Assembly (NCBI RefSeq): GCF_000829415.1
Contig: NZ_AP014637.1
Span: forward strand, 3,427,001-3,491,000
Origin: Pseudomonas sp. StFLB209
GTDB taxonomy: Bacteria; Pseudomonadota; Gammaproteobacteria; Pseudomonadales; Pseudomonadaceae
Direction: 5' to 3'
DNA: 64,000 nucleotides
In this document: piece after piece, positions 1-8,032 of the stretch
How positions within the stretch are numbered: the first letter of the stretch is position 1
How the letters are laid out: each line of letters starts with the position of its first letter
The notes under the pieces: generated by a model
The model's database searches: none
What the model was told of the DNA's origin: nothing
The model's input: only the letters and a program-made list of their open reading frames with translations
Program-made: the position numbers and the translations under genes

Positions 1-1
1 C

Positions 2-229
2 GCCCCACAGCCGCGTTATTACGGGCCGCCACCGGGGCCGCGGCTCTACGTACCCGGCCGCCCGCCGGGCCAGGCCTGGGAGCATCGTGGCCGCGATTAT
101 GACCGCCATCCTGATCGCAACCGCTGGGATGACCGGCGTGATCGTAACCGCTGGGACGATCGTCGCGGCCGCAACCGTTGGGATGATCAACGCCAGCGTG
201 ACCACAACCGCTGGGATAACCGGCGCTAA
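2..229 (+). CDS. 3' end of an RNRWDD-repeat protein (5' end outside window)
   Basis: An open frame enters the window at its left edge and stops with TAA at 227-229, giving about 75 C-terminal residues. The visible part starts Pro/Gly/Tyr-rich, then repeats the unit D-R-N-R-W-D-D with small changes (RNRWDD three times, then HNRWDN), so it is strongly charged with regularly spaced tryptophans. This looks like the low-complexity tail of an exported or envelope protein, but no signal peptide can be checked because the N-terminus is missing. A terminator hairpin follows at once, so it is the last gene of its unit. I do not recognise a function. Confidence 0.7.
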   Translation, partial: APQPRYYGPPPGPRLYVPGRPPGQAWEHRGRDYDRHPDRNRWDDRRDRNRWDDRRGRNRWDDQRQRDHNRWDNRR

Positions 230-245
230 CCTTGCCTGATGACTG

Positions 246-270
246 ACGGCGCCTGATACGGCGCCGTTTT
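246..270 (+). terminator. Rho-independent terminator of the repeat-protein gene
   Basis: A perfect 8-bp stem (246-253 with 260-267) with a 6-nt loop is followed by TTTT, 17 nt after the stop codon at 229. Confidence 0.75.
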
Positions 271-351
271 CAGGGCGGCGGCGATCAGGTGCATTTGACT
301 TTGCCTGCGAGCTTTTCTAGTGTCCGCGCAACGTTTTTAGCAGGCACCTTC

Positions 352-1044
352 ATGACAAGCGACGACCGGATCAAACTCGAACCCAGCTGGAAGCACGCAC
401 TGCGTGAAGAGTTCGAAAAACCCTACATGGCTGAGCTGCGCGAGTTCCTGCGGCAGGAACATGCCGCCGGCAAGCAGATCTTTCCGCCAGGGCCGCTGAT
501 TTTCAATGCGCTGAACTCAACCCCGCTGGACAACGTGAAAGTGGTGATTCTCGGCCAGGATCCGTACCACGGTCCGGGCCAGGCCCATGGCTTGTGCTTC
601 TCGGTACAGCCGGGCGTGGCGACGCCGCCGTCGCTGGTCAATATCTATAAAGAGCTGCACCGCGACCTGAACATCGACATTCCCAACCATGGTTGTCTGC
701 AATCCTGGGCAGACCAGGGCGTGCTGCTGCTTAATACCACCCTTACAGTCGAGCGGGCCAATGCCGCTTCACACGCCGGGCGTGGCTGGCAGCATTTCAC
801 TGACAAAGTGATTGAAGTGGTCAGTGCTCATCAGCCCAACCTGGTATTCCTGCTCTGGGGCGCGCATGCGCAGGGCAAGCGCAAGCTGATAGACGCCACC
901 AAACACCTGATCCTCACCTCGGTGCATCCGTCACCGCTGTCGGCTTACAAAGGCTTTATCGGCAACGGCCATTTCGGGCGGACCAACAAGTTTCTCGAAC
1001 AGAACGGCCTGACGCCGATTGACTGGCGGCTGCCGGTGCTTTGA
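352..1044 (+). CDS. ung: Uracil-DNA glycosylase (family 1)
   Basis: Removes uracil from DNA to start base-excision repair in the cytoplasm. The protein is 230 residues, the usual length. It carries the family-1 water-activating motif [13 protein letters not shown] near residues 68-80 (catalytic Asp about residue 70) and the C-terminal [11 protein letters not shown] loop that inserts into the minor groove. The open frame extends upstream to 289, but the ATG at 352 ([10 protein letters not shown]...) matches the normal family N-terminus and drops an unlikely extension. It stands alone, between a terminator and a non-coding hairpin element. Confidence 0.97.
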   Translation: MTSDDRIKLEPSWKHALREEFEKPYMAELREFLRQEHAAGKQIFPPGPLIFNALNSTPLDNVKVVILGQDPYHGPGQAHGLCFSVQPGVATPPSLVNIYKELHRDLNIDIPNHGCLQSWADQGVLLLNTTLTVERANAASHAGRGWQHFTDKVIEVVSAHQPNLVFLLWGAHAQGKRKLIDATKHLILTSVHPSPLSAYKGFIGNGHFGRTNKFLEQNGLTPIDWRLPVL

Positions 1045-1078
1045 GCTGGGCCACATGAACGGGGTTTTGTAGGGGTAA

Positions 1079-1390
1079 TGCCGATCAGTTAAGGGAATTG
1101 GCTCATTGTTGCCGTTGATTTTGATCTTCGAGCCGAGATGGCACAAACGACGCCGAACGCGACTTGGGTGCAGGCCGAGGGTAGGCGTCGATTCGGGGGA
1201 GAAACCGACATGGATGTCGGTTTCAGGTGCGCTGGGCAGGACGCCCATCGCGCCGGCCCCCGAATCGGCGCCGGACGGAGGGAAGTCTGCCCGCAGGGCG
1301 GACCCAAACCAGGAGCAAGCGGTTTTTCCCCATTTTGCCGCTTTCAAAATGGGGTCGCCCAGCAGGGCGAAACCTGCGGTTCAGGCAGCT
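1079..1390. repeat. Hairpin-rich intergenic element, possibly an interspersed Pseudomonas repeat
   Basis: No convincing gene lies between ung and the next stop codon at 1450. The stretch is packed with inverted repeats. There is a perfect 11-bp stem with 2-nt loop at 1201-1211/1214-1224. It is enclosed by a longer-range pairing of about 15 bp (1185-1199 with 1256-1270, one mismatch). A 10-bp stem lies at 1328-1337/1345-1354, and short GC stems near 1283-1297 and 1355-1368. Short overlapping frames on both strands give Arg/Pro/Gly-rich peptides with no recognisable domain. I recall similar text between genes in other Pseudomonas genomes, but this is memory and not a search. Confidence 0.5.
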
Positions 1391-1411
1391 CGGTAATGGA
1401 TTTTCCATTGC

Positions 1412-1437
1412 TCAAAAGAGCGCCGGAGATCGGCGCT
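1412..1437 (-). terminator. Rho-independent terminator after the tct/AbrB unit
   Basis: A perfect 7-bp stem (1419-1425 with 1431-1437, 5-nt loop) is followed on the minus strand by CTCTTTTG. It lies 12 nt beyond the stop codon of the AbrB-type gene. Confidence 0.75.
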
Positions 1438-1449
1438 ACTCTCCTGCGG

Positions 1450-2481
1450 CTAAGCGCTGTTTCTAACCCAGCGCCGATACAGCGGCTCGGCCAGAAACAG
1501 CACGAACAGCAAGCGCATGACCTGCATGGCGGTGACCAGCGGCACCGACAGTTGCAACACCTCCGCAGTCAGGCTCATCTCGGCTATCCCGCCGGGCATC
1601 ATGCCCAGGGTCAGCGAGCGCACATCCAGATGGGTGAGGGCGCCCAGACCAATGGCCGCGAGGCTGGCGGCCAGCATCATCAGTGACGTGCCCAGCAGGG
1701 TGCGGGCCAGAAATGACGGCGCGCGACGAAAGAATGCCCGGTTGAAGTGACAGCCCAGGCCGCTGCCGATCAGCAGTTGCCCCAGTTGGCTGGCACCGTT
1801 GGGCAGGCCCAGTTGCAGGTCGTAGCTGATGCTCGCCACCGAGGTGAGCAGCAACGGCCCGAACAGCCAGGGGTTGGGTTGTTTCAGGCGTTGCCATAAC
1901 CACGCGACCACTGCGCCGCCGAGGCTCAGACCCAGCAGCCAGCGCCAGTCGACGCTGACTGGATGGCTGAGCAGCGCACCATCGCCTATCAGGTATTTGA
2001 AAATGGCCGGGACGCACAGCACGACGGCCAATACCCGTAAGCTTTGCGCCGCTGCCACACTGCTGAGGATGGCGCCGTTACGCGCGCCCAGGTTGACCAT
2101 TTCCTGCGAGCCACCCGGCATGCTGGAAAAGAACGCAGTAGGCCGGTCTTCGCCGGTGCGCAGCATCAGCCACACACCGATCAGACAAGACAGGCCCGTG
2201 ATCAGCGCGCCGCTGAGGATCAGGCCGAAATGGTCGATGACCTGCTCGACCACGGCGGGGTTGAAGTGCAGGCCAATGCCCACGCCGATGATCAGTTGCC
2301 CGAACTTGCGCCCGCCCGGCACCGGGCCCAGTTGCCACGGCGTCAGGCAGCGCACCAGGATGACCGCCAACAGCGAGCCGACCATCCATGGCAATGGCCA
2401 GCCGATCAGGCTGGCCAGGTAGCCCCCCGCTACGGCTACAAACGGGGTGGCCCACCAGTTGCGCCAAGAGCTATCAGGCAT
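1450..2481 (-). CDS. AbrB-family (AbrB duplication) integral membrane protein
   Basis: A polytopic inner-membrane protein of 343 residues made of two similar halves of hydrophobic helices. Each half has the Gly/Pro-rich pattern of the AbrB duplication family (PWMVGSLLA early, RPTAFFSSMPGGSQEMV mid, LTLGMMPGGIAEMSLTA late). The family is often labelled ammonia monooxygenase or transcriptional regulator, but the sequence is that of a transporter-like protein. The ATG at 2481 overlaps the tctA stop by 8 nt, suggesting translational coupling; a GTG at 2496 is an alternative start. Being last in the tct operon suggests a role in carboxylate movement, but that is inference. Confidence 0.8.
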   Translation of the reverse strand: MPDSSWRNWWATPFVAVAGGYLASLIGWPLPWMVGSLLAVILVRCLTPWQLGPVPGGRKFGQLIIGVGIGLHFNPAVVEQVIDHFGLILSGALITGLSCLIGVWLMLRTGEDRPTAFFSSMPGGSQEMVNLGARNGAILSSVAAAQSLRVLAVVLCVPAIFKYLIGDGALLSHPVSVDWRWLLGLSLGGAVVAWLWQRLKQPNPWLFGPLLLTSVASISYDLQLGLPNGASQLGQLLIGSGLGCHFNRAFFRRAPSFLARTLLGTSLMMLAASLAAIGLGALTHLDVRSLTLGMMPGGIAEMSLTAEVLQLSVPLVTAMQVMRLLFVLFLAEPLYRRWVRNSA

Positions 2482-3988
2482 CAGCCACGGCTGCACGTTG
2501 TTTGGCGCGCTTGCGCCAGATGCGGTACAGCGGGAACAGCAGCATGAACACTGTGACTACCCAGACGCCCATGGTAATCGGGCTGTTCCACAGAATGCCC
2601 AGTTCGCCATTGGAGATCGACAGCGCCCGGCGCAGGTTCTGCTCCATCAGGCCACCGAGGATGAAGCCCAGCAGAATCGGTGACAGCGGGAAGTCCATCT
2701 TGCGCAGGATGTAGCCGAAGATGCCGATGCCGACCATCAGGAACAGGTCGAAGGTCGTCGCGTGGACGGCATAAACGCCAATCGCGGTAATGATCGCGAT
2801 CACCGGCACCAGCGCCCAGTTCGGCACGGCGAGGATGCGGGTGAAGATCCGGATCATCGGGATGTTGAGGATCACCAGCATGACGTTGGCGATGAACAGC
2901 GAAGCGATCAGACCCCAGACGATGTCTGGCTGCTGCTGGAACAGCATGGGCCCTGGGGTGATGTTATACAGCGACAGGGCGCCGATCATCACCGCCGTGG
3001 TGCCTGAACCCGGCACGCCGAGGGTCAGCATCGGCACCAGCGCGCCGCAGGCGGTTGCGCCAATGGCGGTTTCCGGTGCCGCCAGGCCACGCATGTCGCC
3101 CTGGCCGAACTTGCCGCTGGCGCCCGCGATGCGTTTCTCGGTCATGTAGGCCACAGCACTGGCCAGGGTCGCGCCGGCCCCCGGCAGCACGCCGAGAATA
3201 AAGCCCAGCAAGCCACAGCGCAGGTTGACGATAAATACCGCCGCCGCTTCCTTGAAGTTGAACAGCATGCGCCCGGTGGCTTTGACCGCTTCCTGGCCAC
3301 GATGGGTCTTTTCCAGCAGCAGGAGGATTTCACTGATGGAAAACAGACCCAGCACCAACACCACAAACTGAATGCCGTCAGTCAGATGGATGTTGTCTCC
3401 TGTGAAGCGATACACACCGCTGTTGGCATCGATGCCGACCGCCGACAGGAACAGGCCGATCAGGGCCGCGATGAAGGTTTTCAGCGGTCGGTCACCGGCC
3501 ATCCCGCCGAGGCAGACAATCGCAAACACCATGAGGACAAAGTATTCGGCGGGGCCGAAAGCGATGGCCCATTTGGCCAGCAATGGCGCGAACAGCACCA
3601 TGCCGCAGGTGGCGATGAAGGCACCAATGAACGAACTCCAGGCAGACAGCGACAACGCGACACCGGCCATGCCCTTGCGAGCCATCGGGTAGCCGTCGAG
3701 GGTGGTCATGACCGTGGAGGCTTCACCCGGAATGTTGAGCAGGATCGAGCTGATCCGCCCGCCGTATTCGCAGCCCAGATACACCGCTGCCAGCAGGATC
3801 AGCGCCGACTCCGGCGGCAGGCCCAGGGCGAAGGCGATCGGGATCAGCAACGCCACCCCGTTGATCGGGCCCAGGCCCGGCAGCAGGCCGACGATGGTGC
3901 CGATCAGGGTGCCAGACAGAGCGGTGACCAGGTTGTAAGGGGTCAGGGCAACGCCGAAGCCTTGGCCCAGATAGCTGAAAGTATCCAT
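2474..3988 (-). CDS. tctA: Tripartite tricarboxylate transporter, large permease TctA
   Basis: The main membrane channel of a tripartite tricarboxylate transporter, an ion-driven importer that takes its ligand from a periplasmic binding protein. It is 504 residues, the usual size, with about 11-12 hydrophobic segments. The family signature near the N-terminus is GLLPGLGPINGVALLIP, and the second half repeats it with GVLPGAGATLASAVAYMTEK. Other conserved blocks are GEASTVMTTLDGYPMA and TLGVPGSGTTAVMIGAL. It sits one base downstream of tctB and overlaps the AbrB-type gene. The ligand (citrate or another carboxylate) cannot be read from sequence. Confidence 0.95.
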   Translation of the reverse strand: MDTFSYLGQGFGVALTPYNLVTALSGTLIGTIVGLLPGLGPINGVALLIPIAFALGLPPESALILLAAVYLGCEYGGRISSILLNIPGEASTVMTTLDGYPMARKGMAGVALSLSAWSSFIGAFIATCGMVLFAPLLAKWAIAFGPAEYFVLMVFAIVCLGGMAGDRPLKTFIAALIGLFLSAVGIDANSGVYRFTGDNIHLTDGIQFVVLVLGLFSISEILLLLEKTHRGQEAVKATGRMLFNFKEAAAVFIVNLRCGLLGFILGVLPGAGATLASAVAYMTEKRIAGASGKFGQGDMRGLAAPETAIGATACGALVPMLTLGVPGSGTTAVMIGALSLYNITPGPMLFQQQPDIVWGLIASLFIANVMLVILNIPMIRIFTRILAVPNWALVPVIAIITAIGVYAVHATTFDLFLMVGIGIFGYILRKMDFPLSPILLGFILGGLMEQNLRRALSISNGELGILWNSPITMGVWVVTVFMLLFPLYRIWRKRAKQRAAVADA

Positions 3989-3989
3989 A

Positions 3990-4448
3990 TCAATTCTCCA
4001 GAACGCTGAGCAAGCCCAAGGGCAGGGGAACGTCCATGGCTTTATCGAATAGCAAGTAGAGGCCGATGCTCATCAGGGTGACCACCACGGCACCGGGCAG
4101 CCAGCGGCCGCCATACAGCCTGGCCATGGGAATGCCGATCAGGACGCTGCTGAGAATGAAGCCCAATGGTTCGAACAAGCCGGCAAACACCAGCAGCAGG
4201 CCGATGCACACCGCGATCTTGACCAGGGTTTCACGATCCAGTGGCGGTTCGTCCTCGGTATGGACGATGGGCGTGGGACGAAACAGCATGTACAACAGGG
4301 CAGCGGACATCAGCCCCAGCATCAGCAGCGGGAAAGCCCGTGGGCCCACCGGTTCGTAAGAAAATGGCGCCTGATAAGGCCAGGCCATCAGCGCCAGGGC
4401 CGCACATACCAATAGCAGCACGGCAGCAAGAAGTCGTTGCAAGACCAT
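3990..4448 (-). CDS. tctB: Tripartite tricarboxylate transporter, small permease TctB
   Basis: The small membrane subunit that partners TctA. It has 152 residues with four hydrophobic segments: about residues 7-24, 36-58, 74-98 and 115-145. A polar stretch TPIVHTEDEPPLDRE separates the second and third segments. Length and topology fit the family; sequence conservation in TctB is low, so the gene is named mainly from its place between tctC and tctA. It lies 1 nt from tctA. A hairpin separates it from tctC. Confidence 0.9.
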   Translation of the reverse strand: MVLQRLLAAVLLLVCAALALMAWPYQAPFSYEPVGPRAFPLLMLGLMSAALLYMLFRPTPIVHTEDEPPLDRETLVKIAVCIGLLLVFAGLFEPLGFILSSVLIGIPMARLYGGRWLPGAVVVTLMSIGLYLLFDKAMDVPLPLGLLSVLEN

Positions 4449-4460
4449 GATGATCTCCTG

Positions 4461-4484
4461 CGTTGCGCCTCTTGAGACGCAACG
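4461..4484. promoter_or_regulatory. Intergenic hairpin between tctC and tctB
   Basis: A 7-bp perfect stem (4461-4467 with 4478-4484) continues, after one mismatch, into CTC/GAG with a 2-nt loop. There is no T-run. In transporter operons such hairpins often protect the abundant binding-protein message from 3' decay; that role is inferred here. Confidence 0.55.
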
Positions 4485-4508
4485 GCTAGTCAGACAAGTG
4501 GGTTCTGA

Positions 4509-5489
4509 TTACTGAATCAGGCCAAATTCCTTGGCCAGCAATTTGTAGTCAGCCACCTGTTTCTTGACGTAGGTATCGAGCTCGGCGCCGGTCATGGCAA
4601 ACGGGAACAGCTCGCGCTGGTCGCGCAGTTTGGCGAAGTCTTCCGAGGCCAGCACTTTGTCGAACGAGGCTTTCCACCAGTTGTAGTCTTCGTCGCTGAC
4701 TTTCGGGCCGAGGTAGAAACCACGCACCACCGGCCAGACAATGTCGTAGCCCTGTTCCTTGGCGGTCGGGATGTCTTTCATTTCCGGCTCGTCGATGCGC
4801 TTGTCGGCGAAGACGGCCAGCAGCCGCATGTCACCGCTGAGGATGTGCGGCATCGAGTCGGAGATGTCGGTACTGCCCACCTGAATGTGGCCGCCGAGCA
4901 GTGCCGTGGCAATTTCGCCACCGCCTTCGAGAGCGACATAGCGCAGGGCGCGCGGGTTGATACCGGCGGCCTTGGCGATCAGTGCCGTCTGCATCCAGTC
5001 CTGGCTGCCGACGGTGCCGCCGGAGCCGATCACTACTTTGCTCGGGTCGGCCTTCAAGGCTTTGACCAGATCGTCGAGGTTCTTGTAGGGCGAGTCACTG
5101 CGCACGGCGATGGCGCCATAGCTGGTGCCTACGGCTGCCAGCCAGCGTACAGCGTTTTCATCGAAACGACCGAATTTGCCCTGCGCCAGGTTGAGCAGCG
5201 AGCCGCTGGACCAGGCCACCAGCGTACCGGCATCGGCCGGCCGCTGGGCGACCACCGCGTTATAGGCTACCGCACCCACGCCACCCGGCATGTAGGTCAC
5301 GCGCATCGGCGAGGTGAGAATCTTCTCGTTGATCAGCGCGCTTTGGACCAGCTTGCAGGTCAAGTCAAAGCCGCCGCCGGGGGAGGCCGGCGCGATGCAT
5401 TCGGGGCGTTTGGGTTCAGCAGCGAACAACTGGCTGGCCATCAGCATGGCGCCGGCCGCGAGGGCAAGATGGTGCAAGGGTCGTTTCAT
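4509..5489 (-). CDS. tctC: Tripartite tricarboxylate transporter, periplasmic binding protein TctC
   Basis: The periplasmic receptor that delivers substrate to TctAB. It has 326 residues and starts with a classical signal peptide (MKRP, a hydrophobic run to about residue 20, cleavage expected after SQLFA). The mature part has the family features: PASPGGGFDLTCK near residue 35, TYMPGGVGAVAYN near 65-77, and the VGSQDWMQTALIAKAAG block. It is the first gene of the minus-strand operon tctC-tctB-tctA-AbrB, separated from the divergent tctDE genes by a 434-nt regulatory region. Confidence 0.95.
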   Translation of the reverse strand: MKRPLHHLALAAGAMLMASQLFAAEPKRPECIAPASPGGGFDLTCKLVQSALINEKILTSPMRVTYMPGGVGAVAYNAVVAQRPADAGTLVAWSSGSLLNLAQGKFGRFDENAVRWLAAVGTSYGAIAVRSDSPYKNLDDLVKALKADPSKVVIGSGGTVGSQDWMQTALIAKAAGINPRALRYVALEGGGEIATALLGGHIQVGSTDISDSMPHILSGDMRLLAVFADKRIDEPEMKDIPTAKEQGYDIVWPVVRGFYLGPKVSDEDYNWWKASFDKVLASEDFAKLRDQRELFPFAMTGAELDTYVKKQVADYKLLAKEFGLIQ

Positions 5490-5923
5490 GGGGCAGTCTC
5501 CTGAAGCGTTTCTTGTTTTTAAAGGGTGAAGCAGGGCTGCTGAGAAAATCTCAGGCAGCAGCGTGCACCGGTGTCATCACTGGCATCGGAATTCTGGAAG
5601 ACGGGATGTAGACAAATGGGGGCGGTGTACCGCGAGCGCAGCGCATCGTGCAGTTCGGGTCAATGAGCGCGCAGCCATGCATGGCGTGGTCATGAGTAAA
5701 TCCTTTTTATTTTTCTTGTTATGCAGATGCTCGTTGGCACCTTGTGGAACGCTCAGCTTTTCGGGCGTTTGCGCGATGCTAAATCACCAACCTTTCACTA
5801 ACCTTTCAATGTTGGTTGCCAAATGAACCAAGCAACCTCAAATTGTTTCGGGGCTTCACAGCCATGTACGCCCCTGTACACTCCAGCCGACTCACCCCCT
5901 CAAAGGCATTTCTGGAGACCACG
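5490..5923. promoter_or_regulatory. Divergent tctC / tctD control region with two phased 9-bp direct repeats
   Basis: This 434-nt gap carries no credible gene; short frames in it lack family features. Two identical 9-mers AACCTTTCA lie at 5789-5797 and 5800-5808, 11 bp apart and so on the same DNA face, the usual layout for OmpR-class regulators such as TctD. They are framed by ACCAAC (5787) and GTTGGT (5811), forming an outer inverted repeat. A further small palindrome TGTACgcccctGTACA lies near 5873-5888. Binding by TctD is inferred. Confidence 0.6.
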
Positions 5924-6598
5924 ATGCGCGTGCTGTTCGTCGAAGATCATCTGCAACTGGCTGAAAGCGTATCCCGGGCGCTCAGGTTGGCCGGGCTGAC
6001 CGTCGATGTTTTGCACGACGGCGTGGCGGCAGACCTGGCGCTGAGCAGCGAGGAGTATGCAGCGGTGGTGCTGGATGTCGGCCTGCCGCGCATGGACGGT
6101 TTCGAGGTACTCGCCCGCCTGCGCGGACGCGGGCGTCACACACCGGTGCTGATGCTCACCGCGCGCAGCGATGTCAAAGACCGCGTGCACGGCCTGAACC
6201 TGGGCGCAGATGATTACCTGGCCAAGCCGTTCGAGCTGTCCGAGCTCGAAGCCCGGGTCAAGGCGCTGCTGCGGCGCAGTGTGCTGGGCGGTGAGCGGCA
6301 GCAGCGCTGCGGTGCGCTGGTCTACGACCTGGATACCCGGCGCTTCACCATCAACGGCGAACTGTTGACCCTGACCTCCCGTGAGCAGGCCGTGCTGGAA
6401 GTGCTGATTGCCCGCTCGGGAAGGGTGATGAGCAAGGAGCAATTGGCCGGCCAGGTGTTCGGCCTGGATGAAGAAGCCAGTCCGGATGCGATCGAGATCT
6501 ACATTCATCGGCTGCGCAAAAAGCTGGACGGCCACTCGGTGGCCATCGTGACCTTCCGCGGCCTGGGCTATCTGCTGGAAAGCCGCGATGCGCAATGA
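5924..6598 (+). CDS. tctD: Response regulator TctD (OmpR class)
   Basis: Transcription factor of the tricarboxylate-uptake two-component system. It has 224 residues: an N-terminal receiver with acidic pocket (Asp8), phospho-acceptor Asp51 in VVLDVGLPRMDGF and Lys101 in LAKPFEL, then a C-terminal winged helix ending DAIEIYIHRLRKKL and TFRGLGYLLE. The open frame runs back to 5816, but the ATG at 5924 starts directly with the conserved receiver strand MRVLFVEDH and has GGAG upstream. It overlaps the kinase gene by 11 nt. It probably controls the divergent tctCBA operon. Confidence 0.95.
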   Translation: MRVLFVEDHLQLAESVSRALRLAGLTVDVLHDGVAADLALSSEEYAAVVLDVGLPRMDGFEVLARLRGRGRHTPVLMLTARSDVKDRVHGLNLGADDYLAKPFELSELEARVKALLRRSVLGGERQQRCGALVYDLDTRRFTINGELLTLTSREQAVLEVLIARSGRVMSKEQLAGQVFGLDEEASPDAIEIYIHRLRKKLDGHSVAIVTFRGLGYLLESRDAQ

Positions 6599-7964
6599 CA
6601 GCCTGCGCTGGCGGTTGCTCTGGAGCCTGGCGCTGCTGCTCACGGTACTGATGCTGGCCAGTGGCATGAGCGCCTACTGGAACGGTCGGGAAGTGGCCGA
6701 CACCGCCTATGACCGAACCTTGCTGGCCTCGGCACGGACCATCGCGGCCGGCCTGACCCAGCGTGATGGCACCCTCAGCGCCGAGATTCCCTACGTGGCG
6801 CTGGATACCTTCGCCTACGACAGCGAAGGGCGCATCTACTATCAGGTCAATGACATCAACAAGCGTCTGATCTCGGGCTTCGAGAATCTGCCTTCACCGC
6901 CGCCCGGCACCTTGCGCACTGATGACTACCCGGCGCTGGCCAGCTTCTATAACGGTGTTTATCGTGGGCAGGATGTGCGGGTGGTGAGCCTGCTCAAGCC
7001 GGTCAGCGAGCCGGGCATGAACGGCATTGCGGAAATTCGTGTGGCCGAAACCCAGGAGGCGCGGGTCGGCATGGCTCGCAGTCTGATGGCCGACACTTTG
7101 TTGCGGCTGGGGATGCTCGGTGCCGGTGCCATGTTGCTGGTGTGGTTCACCGTCAGCGCCGCCTTGCGTCCGTTGGAGCGTTTGCGCAGTGCGGTGGAAG
7201 ACCGTCAGCCGGATGACTTGCGGCCACTGCCGATGGTCGAGGTCCAGCACGAATTGCGCCCGCTGGTCAGCTCGCTGAATCACTTTACCGAACGCCTGCG
7301 CCATCAGTTCGAACGCCAGGCACAGTTCATCGCCGACGCGGCCCATGAGCTGCGCACCCCGTTGGCGGCGCTCAAGGCCAGAGTCGAGCTGGGCCTGCGC
7401 GAGCATGACCCGCAGCAGTGGCGCAGCACGCTGGAGTCGGCGGCGCAAAGCACCGACCGGCTCACCCATCTGGCCAATCAGTTGTTGTCACTGGCGCGAA
7501 TCGAAAACGGCGCACGGGCGATTGCCGAGGGGGGCGCGCAGACCCTTGATCTCAGCCAGTTGGCCCGTGAGTTGGGCATGGCGCTGGCGCCGCTGGCCCA
7601 TGCCCGGGGCGTGGCCCTGGCGCTGGAGGCTGACGAGCCGGTCTGGCTGCGTGGCGAACCCACCCTGCTCAACGAATTGCTCAGCAACCTGCTCGACAAC
7701 GCCATGGCTCACACGCCTGCTGATGGCAACGTCGTACTGAGGGTCATCGCCCCTGGCATTCTGGAAGTCGAAGACGACGGCCCAGGCATCCCTGAAGCAG
7801 ACCGTGAGCGGGTATTCGAACGCTTTTATCGGCGTAATCAGCAGAGCGCCGGAACTGGCCTGGGCCTGGCGATCGTCGGCGAGATCTGCCGGGCGCACCT
7901 GGCGCAGATCTCGTTACATGACGGGGAGCAGCGGGGCTTGAAGGTGCGGGTGAGTTTCCCGTAG
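6588..7964 (+). CDS. tctE: Sensor histidine kinase TctE
   Basis: Inner-membrane sensor kinase partner of TctD, 458 residues. A first membrane helix spans about residues 11-30, a periplasmic sensing domain about 31-168, and a second helix about 170-191. A HAMP-like linker follows, then the H-box ADAAHELRTPLAALKAR with phospho-acceptor His253, an N-box (LNELLSNLLDNAMAH) and the ATP-lid glycine motifs EVEDDGPGIPEADRE and GTGLGLAIV. The start codon lies inside the end of tctD (ATGCGCAATGA), so translation is coupled. Confidence 0.95.
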   Translation: MRNDSLRWRLLWSLALLLTVLMLASGMSAYWNGREVADTAYDRTLLASARTIAAGLTQRDGTLSAEIPYVALDTFAYDSEGRIYYQVNDINKRLISGFENLPSPPPGTLRTDDYPALASFYNGVYRGQDVRVVSLLKPVSEPGMNGIAEIRVAETQEARVGMARSLMADTLLRLGMLGAGAMLLVWFTVSAALRPLERLRSAVEDRQPDDLRPLPMVEVQHELRPLVSSLNHFTERLRHQFERQAQFIADAAHELRTPLAALKARVELGLREHDPQQWRSTLESAAQSTDRLTHLANQLLSLARIENGARAIAEGGAQTLDLSQLARELGMALAPLAHARGVALALEADEPVWLRGEPTLLNELLSNLLDNAMAHTPADGNVVLRVIAPGILEVEDDGPGIPEADRERVFERFYRRNQQSAGTGLGLAIVGEICRAHLAQISLHDGEQRGLKVRVSFP

Positions 7965-7971
7965 GAGGGGG

Positions 7972-7998
7972 CGGGCGGCGATCCGCTTCAGCCGCGAA
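7972..7998. repeat. Interspersed repeat, copy A (inverted match to 39847-39873)
   Basis: 27 bp here are the exact reverse complement of 39847-39873. The sequence lies between two genes, directly after the tctE stop, and belongs to the GTAGGAGC-type extragenic palindromes common in Pseudomonas. Confidence 0.75.
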
Positions 7999-8032
7999 GC
8001 GTTCTCTGTAGCGGCCACGCTGCAGGGTGCGG

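Noticed and set aside
1106..1686. Plus-strand frames in and beyond the hairpin element as genes
   Set aside because: They overlap the AbrB-type gene or the hairpins, give Arg/Pro/Gln-rich peptides, and lack ribosome sites.
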